From assembly GCA_964408795.1 (NCBI GenBank), contig CAYPAW010000074.1:1-64000 (forward strand): a stretch of DNA of 64,000 nucleotides. Reading direction: 5' to 3'. Source of the DNA: JABMQB01 sp964408795. Its GTDB lineage: Bacteria > Bacteroidota > Bacteroidia > Bacteroidales > Prolixibacteraceae. Of the stretch, positions 24,956-34,057 are shown piece by piece (position 1 is the stretch's first letter; every line of letters starts with the position of its first letter). A program made the translations under genes and the position numbers. The notes beneath the pieces were generated by a model that was given only the letters and a program-made list of their open reading frames with translations, had not been told where the DNA came from and ran no database searches.

Positions 24956-26746
24956 TCACAAAACCTCTGGGGTTATTTCGTTGAGAAAATCATTCCGTTG
25001 TTCATCCAAAAATGGATTCAGGATCTTCCTCACCCAGGTATGGTAACTGTTAATCCATTGTTTTTCCTTGTTCGTTAGCACCTCCGGATCAATCAGGGAT
25101 ACATCGATGGGGCAGACGGTAAGGGTTTCAAATCCATAGAATTTACCAAATGCTGTTTCCTTTTTAGGGACACACAATAGGATGTTCTCCGTACGGACTC
25201 CGTATTCTTCTTCCCGGTATATCCCCGGTTCATTGGAGAGCACCATTCCCGGTTGAATCGGGTATGGATTGAATTCTTTGCGAATGCTGAAAGGGCCTTC
25301 ATGGACCATCAGATAATGCCCTACCCCATGACCGGTTCCATGACCATAGTCCAATCCGTTTTCCCATAAAGCTTTTCGTGCCAGAATATCCAGATGGCAT
25401 CCTTTGGTTCCTTCAGGGAAGATGGCTTCTGTAAGTGCAATGACCCCTTTTAGTGCCAGTGTAAAATCACGTTTTTGTTTTTTTGAAACGGGTCCCAGGG
25501 CTACCGTTCGCGTAATGTCGGTTGTTCCCTCCCAATAATGACCTCCGGAATCAAAAAGCAGCAATCCTTCCGGTTTCAGAAGATGGGCATTTCCCTTATC
25601 TACACTCAGGTGTACCATCGCCCCATGGTCTCTGTAGCCAACAATGGAAGGAAAACTTTCACCCCTGAATCCTTCTTCTTCGGATCGGAAAGAAGCCAGT
25701 CTTCCGGCCACATCATACTCTGAGATTTTTATTTTTCCAATGTTTTTTTTTAACCAAAACAGAAATTTTACCAGTGCCACTCCGTCTTTGCGCATGGCTG
25801 TTCTGAAACCCTTTGCTTCCGTTTCATTTTTTATCGCTTTTAATCCTGCCGGAATGGAGGGCCCTTCCTTTAATGCATTGTTTTTTCCCAAAGCCTGCAC
25901 AACCGCTGTATTGGTAGTCCCCGGATCGATGTATATTTTCCTGCCCTTCAACTGTTGAAGAAAGGATCTCCAATGGTTGTACGGATAGCATTCGATTTCT
26001 TCCTTTTTCAGCTTCACCGCAAGCTCAGGAGGAATTTTCTCCGGATCGGTGAATAAAGCGATGCGGTTCTTTCCAATGATTCCAAAACCTATGAATACCG
26101 GAGTATATCGGATATCGTGACCCCGCAGGTTAAAAGTCCAGGCGAGGTCGTCTGTTGTGCAAAGGATCTGACAATCGGCATCGGCTTCTGACAGCTTTTT
26201 TAGGATGGTCTCAAATTTGTCTTTTCTGCTTTGTCCCGTGTATTGTAGTTCCAACTCAAAGATTTTCTCATTGGGAACGGAGGGGCGGTTTTCCCAAAAG
26301 ACATCAAGCAAATCATCGCATAAGATGGTTTCTATTCCGGCCATCCCCAGCTTTTGCATAAGATTTTTACAGGTACTGTAGGGCAGACATTCGGGGTTCA
26401 CTCCCACCCTGCTTCCGGGTTTGAGGTTTTCAAGCAGCCAGTCATCAAAAGAAATCGCTTCGGGTACACGCAGTTTTTTCATGCATACACCAGTCCCTTG
26501 TAATTGGGCTTGTGCCTGAATAAAATAGCGCGTATCGGTCCACAACAAGGCTTCTGAAGCGGTAACAACCACCTCCCCGTATGATCCCGTAAAACCGGTT
26601 ATAAATTCACGTGTCTTCCACCTGTCTGGCAGATACTCGCTCATGTGAGGATCAGTCCCTGATATATAGTAGGCATCCAGTTTCTGTCCTTTCATCCGGG
26701 ACCGTAAAGCATCTATTCTTTCTTTTATGATGTTCATGGGTTGCAA
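24956..26746 (-). CDS. Xaa-Pro aminopeptidase (M24B), three-domain form
   Basis: This 596-residue peptidase releases an N-terminal residue preceding proline. It has two creatinase-like N-terminal domains (about 1-310), a pita-bread M24 catalytic domain (about 315-535) and a short C-terminal domain. Metal ligands are visible: the two Asp in LLFDSGGHYWEGTTDITR, His in GHGTGHGVGHYLMVHEGP, and Glu in NEPGIYREEEYGVRTENIL. Length matches the eukaryote-like, three-domain aminopeptidase P common in Bacteroidota. The start overlaps the NUDIX gene end by 13 bases. Confidence 0.93.
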   Translation of the reverse strand: MQPMNIIKERIDALRSRMKGQKLDAYYISGTDPHMSEYLPDRWKTREFITGFTGSYGEVVVTASEALLWTDTRYFIQAQAQLQGTGVCMKKLRVPEAISFDDWLLENLKPGSRVGVNPECLPYSTCKNLMQKLGMAGIETILCDDLLDVFWENRPSVPNEKIFELELQYTGQSRKDKFETILKKLSEADADCQILCTTDDLAWTFNLRGHDIRYTPVFIGFGIIGKNRIALFTDPEKIPPELAVKLKKEEIECYPYNHWRSFLQQLKGRKIYIDPGTTNTAVVQALGKNNALKEGPSIPAGLKAIKNETEAKGFRTAMRKDGVALVKFLFWLKKNIGKIKISEYDVAGRLASFRSEEEGFRGESFPSIVGYRDHGAMVHLSVDKGNAHLLKPEGLLLFDSGGHYWEGTTDITRTVALGPVSKKQKRDFTLALKGVIALTEAIFPEGTKGCHLDILARKALWENGLDYGHGTGHGVGHYLMVHEGPFSIRKEFNPYPIQPGMVLSNEPGIYREEEYGVRTENILLCVPKKETAFGKFYGFETLTVCPIDVSLIDPEVLTNKEKQWINSYHTWVRKILNPFLDEQRNDFLNEITPEVL

Positions 26747-27267
26747 TTGCGGATCATTCTTTTTACAAAATATTGCATTGACCGGGCCGGCAATTCAGCA
26801 AAATCAACCTCTGTAGGGAGAATCCATTCATACCCTGAGATATCATCTTTGGGTATGAACCCGGTCAGTGAATGTGGAATAACCCGAAAGGCCATATCTA
26901 GCGTAAAAACTGTAAATCCCGAGTAAATGTATTCATTGGGTGCGGATGCGACATATTCCAGGGATCGGATTTCAAGACTCAGTTCTTCCTTAAGTTCTCT
27001 TGCGAGGGCCTGTTCAGCCGACTCTCCCGGGTCAATAAATCCCCCCGGGAGGTCCAGTTTTCCCTTATGAGGATTTACGGCCCGGCGTGTAAACAGGAGC
27101 TCTCCCTTTGCATTGAGGATCAGAGCCGCAACAGCCGAAGAAGCATTGATGAAATAATGAAATCCGCAATGGCTGCATTGGAAAGAGCGGTCTGTGACAA
27201 GAGAGAAGTCACCTGAGCCACATCGGGGACAATAACGGAACACCTCTGCCGGATCGGTTGATCTCAT
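26734..27267 (-). CDS. NUDIX hydrolase with N-terminal zinc ribbon
   Basis: This 177-residue protein has a zinc ribbon (CPRCGSGDFSLVTDRSFQC then SHCGFHYF, residues 14-43), as in NudC-like proteins, followed by a Nudix domain. The Nudix box GFIDPGESAEQALARELKEE keeps all catalytic acids, but the usual Gly after the EE pair is replaced by Ser. Family members hydrolyse nucleoside diphosphates linked to another moiety; the substrate here cannot be told. It overlaps the next gene upstream by ATGA and the aminopeptidase start by 13 bases, so it sits in a tight operon. Confidence 0.88.
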   Translation of the reverse strand: MRSTDPAEVFRYCPRCGSGDFSLVTDRSFQCSHCGFHYFINASSAVAALILNAKGELLFTRRAVNPHKGKLDLPGGFIDPGESAEQALARELKEELSLEIRSLEYVASAPNEYIYSGFTVFTLDMAFRVIPHSLTGFIPKDDISGYEWILPTEVDFAELPARSMQYFVKRMIRNCNP

Positions 27268-28169
27268 GGATCGATGATTTTAATGGCTTTCAGCCAGTTA
27301 TAGAAAAGATCCGGCCATTGGTCGACCGGAAGGTGATTTCTTTGCAATCCGAAACCGTGTCCTCCTTCCTGAAAAATATGCATCTCAGCAGGAATTTGAA
27401 AATCCTTCATTGCCAGATAGAAATTTACGGAATTTCGTGGATCCACGCTCCGGTCATTATCGGCAAGCACAAAAAAAGCCGGGGGTGTATCCGCTGTAAC
27501 GTGGAGTTCATTGGCATAGGGCCGGGCATGTTCCCAGTTGTTTGTTTCGCCGATCAGGTTGATCCGGGACCCCATGTGACCGATATCTTCCCGAAAAGAG
27601 ATCACCGGATACAGAAGCAACATAAAATCCGGGCGGCAACTAAACCGGTTCAAGGGATTTGATGCATTTATGGATCCGGTATCAAACCGGGTTCCCACGG
27701 TTGAAGCCAGGTGACCTCCGGCTGAAGAACCGGCGATACCTACCTTGCCCGGATCTATTTGCCACTCCCCGGCATGCTGCCTGATGATGCGCATGGCCTG
27801 CCGGGCATCGGAGGAAGGAACGCTGTCATGGCCGTATGGCAACCGGTATTTTAAAACAATTCCGGCTATACCCATGGATTCAAGCCACTCGGCAATGGCG
27901 TATCCTTCATGGTCCATTGCTTCGATCCAGTATCCACCTCCCGGACAAATCAACACTGCTGTCCGGGTATTGATTTCCTGTTCCGGTAAATAAACATAGA
28001 TCTCGGCTTCCGATACATACCGGACACGACGTCCCTCAAATTGTTCCTCCGGACGATCCAGCTTATTGGTATTGGGTGGACCATCAGGCCAAACCTTCAA
28101 AGAAAAATCCTGGGATAAACACGAAAAGGCACTTCCCAGAAACAAAAGAAAAAAAACCGTCCGGCTCAT
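27264..28169 (-). CDS. Secreted alpha/beta hydrolase (acetyl-esterase-like)
   Basis: This is a 301-residue exported esterase-type enzyme. I chose the second Met (28169), which begins a good signal peptide (MSRTVFFLLFLGSAFSCLSQ). The alpha/beta-hydrolase core shows the oxyanion loop ICPGGGYWI, nucleophile elbow GSSAGGHLAS, acid region LADNDRSVDP and a C-terminal GGHGFGL His. It resembles carbohydrate acetyl-esterases (BD-FAE type) found in Bacteroidota. No polysaccharide-utilisation genes are adjacent, so its substrate is uncertain. Confidence 0.86.
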   Translation of the reverse strand: MSRTVFFLLFLGSAFSCLSQDFSLKVWPDGPPNTNKLDRPEEQFEGRRVRYVSEAEIYVYLPEQEINTRTAVLICPGGGYWIEAMDHEGYAIAEWLESMGIAGIVLKYRLPYGHDSVPSSDARQAMRIIRQHAGEWQIDPGKVGIAGSSAGGHLASTVGTRFDTGSINASNPLNRFSCRPDFMLLLYPVISFREDIGHMGSRINLIGETNNWEHARPYANELHVTADTPPAFFVLADNDRSVDPRNSVNFYLAMKDFQIPAEMHIFQEGGHGFGLQRNHLPVDQWPDLFYNWLKAIKIIDP

Positions 28170-28173
28170 CCGA

Positions 28174-28707
28174 TTATAATTTGGTTCCGACAAAATAATC
28201 CTCTTTCTCTGAAAAAAGAACATTAAACGAAGTTAACGATCCGTATATGCGGGTAATATATTGCTGCAGGCTGACCTTCTCCTCATCCGACAATGCGTTG
28301 TGGCTGTTAATATTCTGCTCCAGAACCCTCAATCGATCGCGGACCATCACGATCTTATGAAAGAATGTATCAATGGGGATCTCCTTGGATTTTAAGGATG
28401 CATTGGCCGGTTTCAATTCCAATACACCGCCTTTCCATTTATCTGCCAACTCTGTTTCAGGCAATAAACCCTGGTATTTATCCAATACATACACCATGAG
28501 ATGCTCCAGTTCTTCCAGGGTAATTCCTTGATTTCCACTCGTACCTTTACCTTCTGCGATTAACGTCAGATCGGTATTTCGTTTGGTAATCTCAATTTTA
28601 CCGCCTCTTTCAAAAAAAATCTCATACGATGTCAGTTTGTTCTCACTGACGATGCCCTCCCCATATCTGGGGTGATCAACACGGGCTCCAACTGTAAATT
28701 CACTCAT
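28174..28707 (-). CDS. Hypothetical protein with PcrA/UvrD C-terminal-like (Tudor-type) N terminus
   Basis: This is a 177-residue soluble protein. Residues 1-55 (FTVGARVDHPRYGEGIVSEN, YEIFFERGGKIEITK) have the pattern of the small beta-barrel at the C terminus of PcrA/UvrD helicases and of CarD-like domains: 'G..V.H..YG.G.V....'. The rest is helical and charged (KEIPIDTFFHKIVMVRDRL, LSDEEKVSLQQYITRIYGS). I know no function. It is first in the four-gene minus-strand operon with the esterase, NUDIX and aminopeptidase P genes. Confidence 0.7.
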   Translation of the reverse strand: MSEFTVGARVDHPRYGEGIVSENKLTSYEIFFERGGKIEITKRNTDLTLIAEGKGTSGNQGITLEELEHLMVYVLDKYQGLLPETELADKWKGGVLELKPANASLKSKEIPIDTFFHKIVMVRDRLRVLEQNINSHNALSDEEKVSLQQYITRIYGSLTSFNVLFSEKEDYFVGTKL

Positions 28708-28811
28708 AATTCATCCTTCTAGTATCTGAAAAACTCCAAAATTAGAATACAATTTTGAATTTGACAGCATAAAAAAAAAGAAAACGAAAGCGAAAAAACT
28801 ATTTTTGTATC

Positions 28812-29450
28812 ATGTTTGGGGATTTATTTTTAAAGGGAGTACTCATTGGAATGATGGTTTCGATTCCATTGGGGCCTATTGGACTGTATGTGATCCAAAA
28901 AACCGTCAATAAAGATCACTTCTCAGGCATTATATCAGGGGCAGGCGTAGCGCTTGCCGATTCAGTATATGCGGTTATAGCTGGTTTCAGCCTGACTTAT
29001 ATCCTGAACTTTATCCGAAGCCATGAACTGATCATTCAGCTTTTGGGAGCCATCATACTGATTCTGTTGGGGCTTCATATTTTTTTTAAAAACCCGGTTA
29101 AGGAAATCCGGAAATACAGAAAAAAAGGAACGAGTTATTTTCAGGATTTTGCGTTTACCTTTCTGATCACCCTTTCCAATCCTGTAGCTGTTTTTATTTT
29201 TCTTGCCGTATTAACCGGATCGGGTGTGGCACTCACGATTTCGAAACCATTGGAGGCGCTGTTCATCATTATCGGGATCTTTTGCGGAGGAAATCTGTGG
29301 TGGATTCTCCTGGCTACTGTCATCAGCTTTTTCAGGCATCATTTTAATCTTCGTCTGCTTTGGTGGTTTAATAAAACGGCCGGGGTGGTTATCATTCTCC
29401 TGGTTGTTGTTGCTTCCATTTATTACCTGATTACCGGAGAACTGATCTGA
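28812..29450 (+). CDS. LysE/RhtB-family amino-acid exporter
   Basis: This 212-residue membrane protein has six hydrophobic helices. The N-terminal signature MVSIPLGPIGLYVIQKTVN and the GAGVALADSVYAVIAG segment define the LysE family. The TFLITLSNPVAVFIFLAVL stretch with a central Asn-Pro is also typical. Family members export amino acids such as lysine, threonine or homoserine lactones; the substrate is not evident. A strong bidirectional hairpin follows. Confidence 0.88.
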   Translation: MFGDLFLKGVLIGMMVSIPLGPIGLYVIQKTVNKDHFSGIISGAGVALADSVYAVIAGFSLTYILNFIRSHELIIQLLGAIILILLGLHIFFKNPVKEIRKYRKKGTSYFQDFAFTFLITLSNPVAVFIFLAVLTGSGVALTISKPLEALFIIIGIFCGGNLWWILLATVISFFRHHFNLRLLWWFNKTAGVVIILLVVVASIYYLITGELI

Positions 29451-29475
29451 TTCCGCACTTGCTGCAGGAGAGTAA

Positions 29476-29514
29476 AAAAAGAGCCTGTTATAAAAAATAA
29501 CAGACTCTTTTTCT
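29476..29514. terminator. Bidirectional hairpin terminator
   Basis: AAAGAGCCTGTTAT (29478-29491) pairs with ATAACAGACTCTTT (29497-29510) around an A5 loop, with a T-run on the plus side and an A-run on the other. It lies between the convergent LysE and ferredoxin genes and probably ends both. Confidence 0.82.
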
Positions 29515-29530
29515 TTCATACGGAACGGTA

Positions 29531-29701
29531 TTATTCCTCCGGATCAATTGCTTCTACCGGACAAACCTCAGCACAGGAACCACAGTCGGTACAAAGATCA
29601 GTGTCAATCACATAGATGTCACCTTCCGAAATTGCATCAACCGGGCATTCATCAATACAGGTCCCGCATGCAATACATTCATCAGAAATTTTATATGCCA
29701 T
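29531..29701 (-). CDS. 2[4Fe-4S] ferredoxin
   Basis: This 56-residue electron carrier has two cluster motifs, CIACGTCIDECP and CTDCGSCAEVCP, each C-x2-C-x2-C-x3-C-P. The ATG at 29701 (MAYKISDECIACG) is the normal clostridial-type ferredoxin start; the longer ORF from 29806 adds an unrelated extension. It probably serves pyruvate or 2-oxoacid oxidoreductases, none of which is in the window. Confidence 0.95.
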   Translation of the reverse strand: MAYKISDECIACGTCIDECPVDAISEGDIYVIDTDLCTDCGSCAEVCPVEAIDPEE

Positions 29702-29939
29702 ACCTTCTAATTTTAGAATTTTTGAATCAGGGCAAAAGTACAAAGTCTGATTAAATAACAAAGAGCTTATGTCATTAATTTCTATTGATTTATTATTATT
29801 GAGCATAAAACATTGAATTACTTATGCTTACAATATCATCTCACGGATTTTTGGGGTTTGGTAAGACGTTCACATGGTCCGGTTCGCATTCCAGTATAAT
29901 CTCCCATTGATCCCACAGACTGGAGGTTTTTCACCAGGC

Positions 29940-30578
29940 TCAGTGGTTTTGGGCATAGAATCTGCACCATGCTGTTAACCCACATTGTTCACATTTGGGT
30001 TTGCGTGCCTGGCAGATATATCTTCCATGAAGGATCAACCAGTGATGTGCTTTGGGAATCAGTTCCGGAGGGATATACTTTGTCAGCTGGCGTTCCGCGG
30101 CAAGAGGGGTTCTGGCACCGGTACTCAGACCGATTCGCTCAGACACCCTGAAAACATGCGTGTCTACAGCCAATACCGGCTTGTTAAAAATAACCGACGC
30201 AATCACATGGGCTGTTTTCCGACCTACACCCGGAAGCCGCTGAAGAGCTTCAATATCCTCCGGTGCCTCGCCGTTAAACTCTTCCACCAGCTTTTTTGCC
30301 ATTCCCCAAAGATGTTTTGATTTATTGTTCGGATACGAACAGCTTTTTATGTATTCGAAAATTTCAGAAGGATTGGCTTCAGCCATCTTTTGGGCTGTAG
30401 GAAACCGCTTTAATAACATGGGAGTGATCATGTTTACCCTTTTGTCCGTGCATTGAGCCGAAAGAATCACGGCAACAATAAGTTCAAAAGGTTTTTTGTA
30501 AATCAATTCCGTTTCTGCTACCGGCATGTTCTTTTCAAAGTATAGGATCACCTGTTCAAAACGGTCCTTTATTCTCAT
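29940..30578 (-). CDS. nth: Endonuclease III (DNA glycosylase/AP lyase)
   Basis: This 212-residue base-excision repair enzyme acts on oxidised pyrimidines. The helix-hairpin-helix LPGVGRKTAHVIASV contains the catalytic Lys, and AVDTHVFRVSERIGL contains the catalytic Asp. The C-terminal [4Fe-4S] cluster cysteines are spaced C-x6-C-x2-C-x5-C in CQARKPKCEQCGLTAWC. Length is typical. Confidence 0.96.
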   Translation of the reverse strand: MRIKDRFEQVILYFEKNMPVAETELIYKKPFELIVAVILSAQCTDKRVNMITPMLLKRFPTAQKMAEANPSEIFEYIKSCSYPNNKSKHLWGMAKKLVEEFNGEAPEDIEALQRLPGVGRKTAHVIASVIFNKPVLAVDTHVFRVSERIGLSTGARTPLAAERQLTKYIPPELIPKAHHWLILHGRYICQARKPKCEQCGLTAWCRFYAQNH

Positions 30579-30740
30579 TTTACAAAATGTTAAAAACTGT
30601 TAAATGTAAAAAATATTCCGATGTTAAATGTAACGAAATCGGGTTTAATTAGTCTATAAAAATAAGTTTTTACAACTTATTGAATCATTTTCTAGCCCAA
30701 ATAGAAATGGTTTTAAGTTTAGCAAAATTAAACAGACGCT

Positions 30741-30773
30741 AAAGGCCGGTGTTGACCGGCCTTTATTTTTTTT
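30741..30773. terminator. Strong GC hairpin with plus-side T-run at the tilS 3' end
   Basis: AAAGGCCGGT (30741-30750) pairs perfectly with ACCGGCCTTT (30755-30764) around GTTG. On the plus strand it is followed by ATTTTTTTT, so its best polarity is plus, although the only gene ending here (tilS) is on the minus strand and its stop overlaps the right arm. It may act in both directions or terminate an unannotated plus RNA from 30579-30740. Confidence 0.7.
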
Positions 30774-32091
30774 GTTTGATTTTTAGATGATATACGGTTT
30801 TGGTATAGGGGGTAATCTTAAACCGGTCATCAATTCGTTGTCCGATGATCCAGACTACCTTATTTCCCGAGTAGAGTATCCATGTGTTCTCTTTTTCAGG
30901 AATAGAGAGTTTTTCATCGATAAAAAAATCACTAATTTTTTTGAACCCACTCATTCCCAGGGGTTTGAAATATTCTCCAATTTTCCATTTTCGTATGCAC
31001 AAGGGGAAATCAAGTTTTTCATAATCAAGACAAGCCTCCAACGGGTTATGGGAAATGGCAAAATTCTTTGCATCATAGGTATTGATACTGATATGCAAAG
31101 GGGTAAACAGCTCCAGATCCCCCTCTTCCATATAGAATACCGAGGGATCCTTCTCTTTGTTTTCCGTGATAATTATCTCATCTCGATCTTTTACCGCCCT
31201 GTGTGTAGGCGAGAAATATTGTTTTCCGGACTCTTCGCAGATTCCTTCAAAGACTTCATCGATGACGGCAGGATTGAAATTGTAATCAATCAGTATTTCA
31301 TAAAGCAGAATACGGGGAAAAGGGTAAGCAAGTAGATTTTTGACTGATAAGACCGGATGCGCTCCTTCGGTTTGCACAACCCTTTTCTTTTCGGCTTGGA
31401 TCGAATGCTGAAATACCTCTTCCACATTTTTTAGATTATTGATACTTGCGAGGGTATTTTTTAGAAAAGCAGGATTTATTTGAACAAATTCAGGAATTAT
31501 TTTGTGTCGGATATAATTCCGTATATAATCGGTTTGTGTATTGGTTGAATCTTCCCGGAAGGGGATATTATTTTTCACAGCGTATGCATAAATTCGGTTG
31601 CGGTCAGTGAATAACAAAGGTCTGATAATATTCCCGGATTTATTTTTAATTCCGGTCAATCCACGGATTCCTGTTTTTCGGATCAGGTTTATGAAGAATG
31701 TTTCAATCAAGTCATCCTGGTGGTGAGCCGTTGCAACGGCATTGAATTTCTGGTTAACACTAAGATTTTTAAAATATTCATAGCGCAGTTTGCGTGCTGC
31801 CATTTCAATGGATATACCGTTTAAACGGGCATATTCCCGGGTATTGAAATGCTCTGTAAAAAGCTGGAATTTATTTTTTTCTGCATAGTGCCGTACGAAT
31901 TTTTCATCCCCATCCGATTCTTCGTCCCGTAAATGAAAATTGCAATGTGCCACCGAAAAGCTGATTCCTGTTTGATGAATGAGATGGAGCAGAACCATGG
32001 AATCTACTCCCCCGCTTACTGCAACAAGGATTTTATCGGATGCATGAAATAATCCGTTTTTTTCGGAATATTCAATGAATTGTGCAAGCAT
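30763..32091 (-). CDS. tilS: tRNA(Ile)-lysidine synthetase
   Basis: This enzyme converts C34 of the CAU-anticodon isoleucine tRNA to lysidine, changing its decoding from AUG to AUA. The N-type ATP pyrophosphatase loop AVSGGVDSMVLLHLIH is near residues 20-35. SVAHCNFHLRDEESDGDE and AVATAHHQDDLIETFFINL follow, with the C-terminal TilS substrate domain (CIRKWKIGEYFKPLGMSGFK). I chose the ATG at 32091, whose first base is the last base of the pepT stop (TAATG). Length is 442 residues. Confidence 0.94.
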   Translation of the reverse strand: MLAQFIEYSEKNGLFHASDKILVAVSGGVDSMVLLHLIHQTGISFSVAHCNFHLRDEESDGDEKFVRHYAEKNKFQLFTEHFNTREYARLNGISIEMAARKLRYEYFKNLSVNQKFNAVATAHHQDDLIETFFINLIRKTGIRGLTGIKNKSGNIIRPLLFTDRNRIYAYAVKNNIPFREDSTNTQTDYIRNYIRHKIIPEFVQINPAFLKNTLASINNLKNVEEVFQHSIQAEKKRVVQTEGAHPVLSVKNLLAYPFPRILLYEILIDYNFNPAVIDEVFEGICEESGKQYFSPTHRAVKDRDEIIITENKEKDPSVFYMEEGDLELFTPLHISINTYDAKNFAISHNPLEACLDYEKLDFPLCIRKWKIGEYFKPLGMSGFKKISDFFIDEKLSIPEKENTWILYSGNKVVWIIGQRIDDRFKITPYTKTVYHLKIKQKK

Positions 32092-33317
32092 TATGTTTTC
32101 ATTTCCGGTACCAGGCTGCAAATATTCAGAATTACCTCCACAGCTTTCAGCATGGAAGGTACTGGAATAAATTCGTACGGACCATGAAAGTTATGTCCAC
32201 CGGTAAAAAGGTTGGGACAAGGCAGGCCGGCATGTGACAAGCGGGCTCCGTCGGTTCCTCCCCGTATGGCTTTAATTTTTGGTTTTATGCCGGCATTGAT
32301 CATTGCATGCCGGGCAATATCCACCACATACATTACCGGTTCGATCTTTTCCCGCATATTGTAATACTGATCCTTCATCTCCAGGAATGCAATGTCGTTT
32401 GGGTATTCCCGGTTGACAAAACGAATTACCTCCTGCAGTAAATTCTTCTTGTTCATGAATTTTCCGGCATCGTGATCACGAATCAGGTATTCAAGTTCTG
32501 CCTGTTCCACATTTCCATTCATTGAAAGCAGGTGAAAGAAACCCTCATATTTTTCGGTATGTTCAGGTCGCTCATTGGGAGGCAGAAGATCAATCAGTTT
32601 ATGGGCCACCAGGGAAGCATTGATCATTTTATTCTTCGCCGTTCCCGGGTGCACACTTTTGCCTTTAACGGTTATTTTTGCATAGGCGGCATTGAAATTC
32701 TCGAATTCCAATTCTCCAATTTCACTGCCATCCAGGGTATAGGCAAAATCAGCTCCGAATTGATGAATATCAAAATATTTGGTTCCATTTCCAATCTCCT
32801 CGTCGGGTGTAAATCCTATTTTTATGGTTCCGTGTTTGATTTTTTCGCTGTTTATCAGCATCTCCACAGCTGTCATAATTTCTGCAACTCCGGCTTTGTC
32901 ATCCGCGCCGAGCAAGGTGGTTCCGTCAGCCGTAATGATCTGCTGACCGGTATAATTTTTTAATTCCGGGAAATCCACAGGACTGATTACGGTATTGTTT
33001 TTTAACACCAGCGGATTGCCATCGTAACGATCGACGATCTGTGGATTCACATTCTCTCCCTTGAAATCCGGGCTTGTATCCACATGGGCTATAAATCCTA
33101 CGGTTGGAAGGTTTCCCCCGATGTTGGCCGGAACGGTTCCGGTAACATACCCGTTTTTATCCATGGCTGCATCCATGACTCCCAGGGATTTCAATTCATT
33201 GACCAGCAAACTCAAGAGGGTCCGTTGACCTGAGCTACTCGGATAGCGATCACTTTTGGGATCTGAGGTTGTGTGAATCCGGGTGTAACGCAAAAACCTT
33301 TCTACAACTTTCTCCAT
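32091..33317 (-). CDS. pepT: Peptidase T (tripeptide aminopeptidase, M20)
   Basis: This 408-residue zinc aminopeptidase acts on tripeptides in the cytoplasm. Metal-binding residues are visible in VGFIAHVDTSPDF (His and Asp), LLGADDKAG (bridging Asp) and IGFTPDEEIGNG (general-base Glu), plus TLDGSEIGELE and a C-terminal His in FTGGHNFHGPYEF. Its stop overlaps the tilS start by one base, and the hypothetical gene upstream ends six bases before its start region, so all three form an operon. Confidence 0.95.
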   Translation of the reverse strand: MEKVVERFLRYTRIHTTSDPKSDRYPSSSGQRTLLSLLVNELKSLGVMDAAMDKNGYVTGTVPANIGGNLPTVGFIAHVDTSPDFKGENVNPQIVDRYDGNPLVLKNNTVISPVDFPELKNYTGQQIITADGTTLLGADDKAGVAEIMTAVEMLINSEKIKHGTIKIGFTPDEEIGNGTKYFDIHQFGADFAYTLDGSEIGELEFENFNAAYAKITVKGKSVHPGTAKNKMINASLVAHKLIDLLPPNERPEHTEKYEGFFHLLSMNGNVEQAELEYLIRDHDAGKFMNKKNLLQEVIRFVNREYPNDIAFLEMKDQYYNMREKIEPVMYVVDIARHAMINAGIKPKIKAIRGGTDGARLSHAGLPCPNLFTGGHNFHGPYEFIPVPSMLKAVEVILNICSLVPEMKT

Positions 33318-33323
33318 ACCATT

Positions 33324-34013
33324 TTATACATCATCCACATTAAAGCTAAATCCGACCCTTTTGCCTGTGGTCATTTTTGAGTAGCTTATCTTTTCCAGCA
33401 TCTGTTCTACCGTTGCCATCTTAACCTGTTCATAAGGGGGAACCAGCAGATCAAACTGTACGGAGTATTGAATGGCGATCTCCACAATCTGCCGGAGAAC
33501 GCCCGGAGATATGGTGTCCAATGAAAAATCCTTGAGCAATTCTTCTGATTGCCTTTTTCCTTCCACAAAAAAATGTTTCTCCTTATTGATAAAAATCCGG
33601 GCAATCAGATACCCCAGGTCATTGCGGCGATTATATTTAAACGAATCATTCAGAAAATTATAGATGTGAATCATCCCGCAATAGCTTCGTAATTCATCCT
33701 CCTTGATGTAGGGAAGATTCCATACCGGATGATTCCGGTCAAATCCAAATACATTGGAGTGCATACTAAAGATCAACATATCACTTCCTATCCTGAATTC
33801 CAGCTCAAAGGGGCCTTTTTCTCTGTACCGTGGGGATACCTTTTCGGAAACCTTGCCCTCCAGGATTTGAATATAATCCTTCTCAAGTTGTTTTAACACC
33901 TTTTTGAGGATTACAAAAGCCTGCATGGTATTGTCATATACCTGCTGTTTCACCGAGGTTTTCAGAACAAAAACATTCAACAGGCTGTTTCTGAATTCTT
34001 TTTCTTCACTCAT
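33324..34013 (-). CDS. Conserved hypothetical protein
   Basis: This 229-residue soluble protein has no signal peptide, membrane helix or recognisable catalytic motif. The N terminus is helical (KQQVYDNTMQAFVILKKVLK). The middle has a beta-like segment (GPFELEFRIGSDMLIFSMHS), and PVWNLPYIKEDELRSYCGMI and FKYNRRNDLGYLIARIFIN are distinctive. I do not recognise the family, though its ordinary composition and operon position before pepT and tilS support a real gene. Confidence 0.75.
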   Translation of the reverse strand: MSEEKEFRNSLLNVFVLKTSVKQQVYDNTMQAFVILKKVLKQLEKDYIQILEGKVSEKVSPRYREKGPFELEFRIGSDMLIFSMHSNVFGFDRNHPVWNLPYIKEDELRSYCGMIHIYNFLNDSFKYNRRNDLGYLIARIFINKEKHFFVEGKRQSEELLKDFSLDTISPGVLRQIVEIAIQYSVQFDLLVPPYEQVKMATVEQMLEKISYSKMTTGKRVGFSFNVDDV

Positions 34014-34057
34014 ACTTCGGATTTCCTTCTAAAGGTAAGTATTTTATTGTTTTTACA

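Noticed and set aside
28800..28807. TATTTTTG as a promoter for the LysE gene
   Set aside because: It lies only four bases before the ATG and the -33 position is all A.
29820..29939. Short ORFs after the nth stop
   Set aside because: Frames of about 23-34 codons on both strands with no family features; probably a non-coding or decayed spacer.
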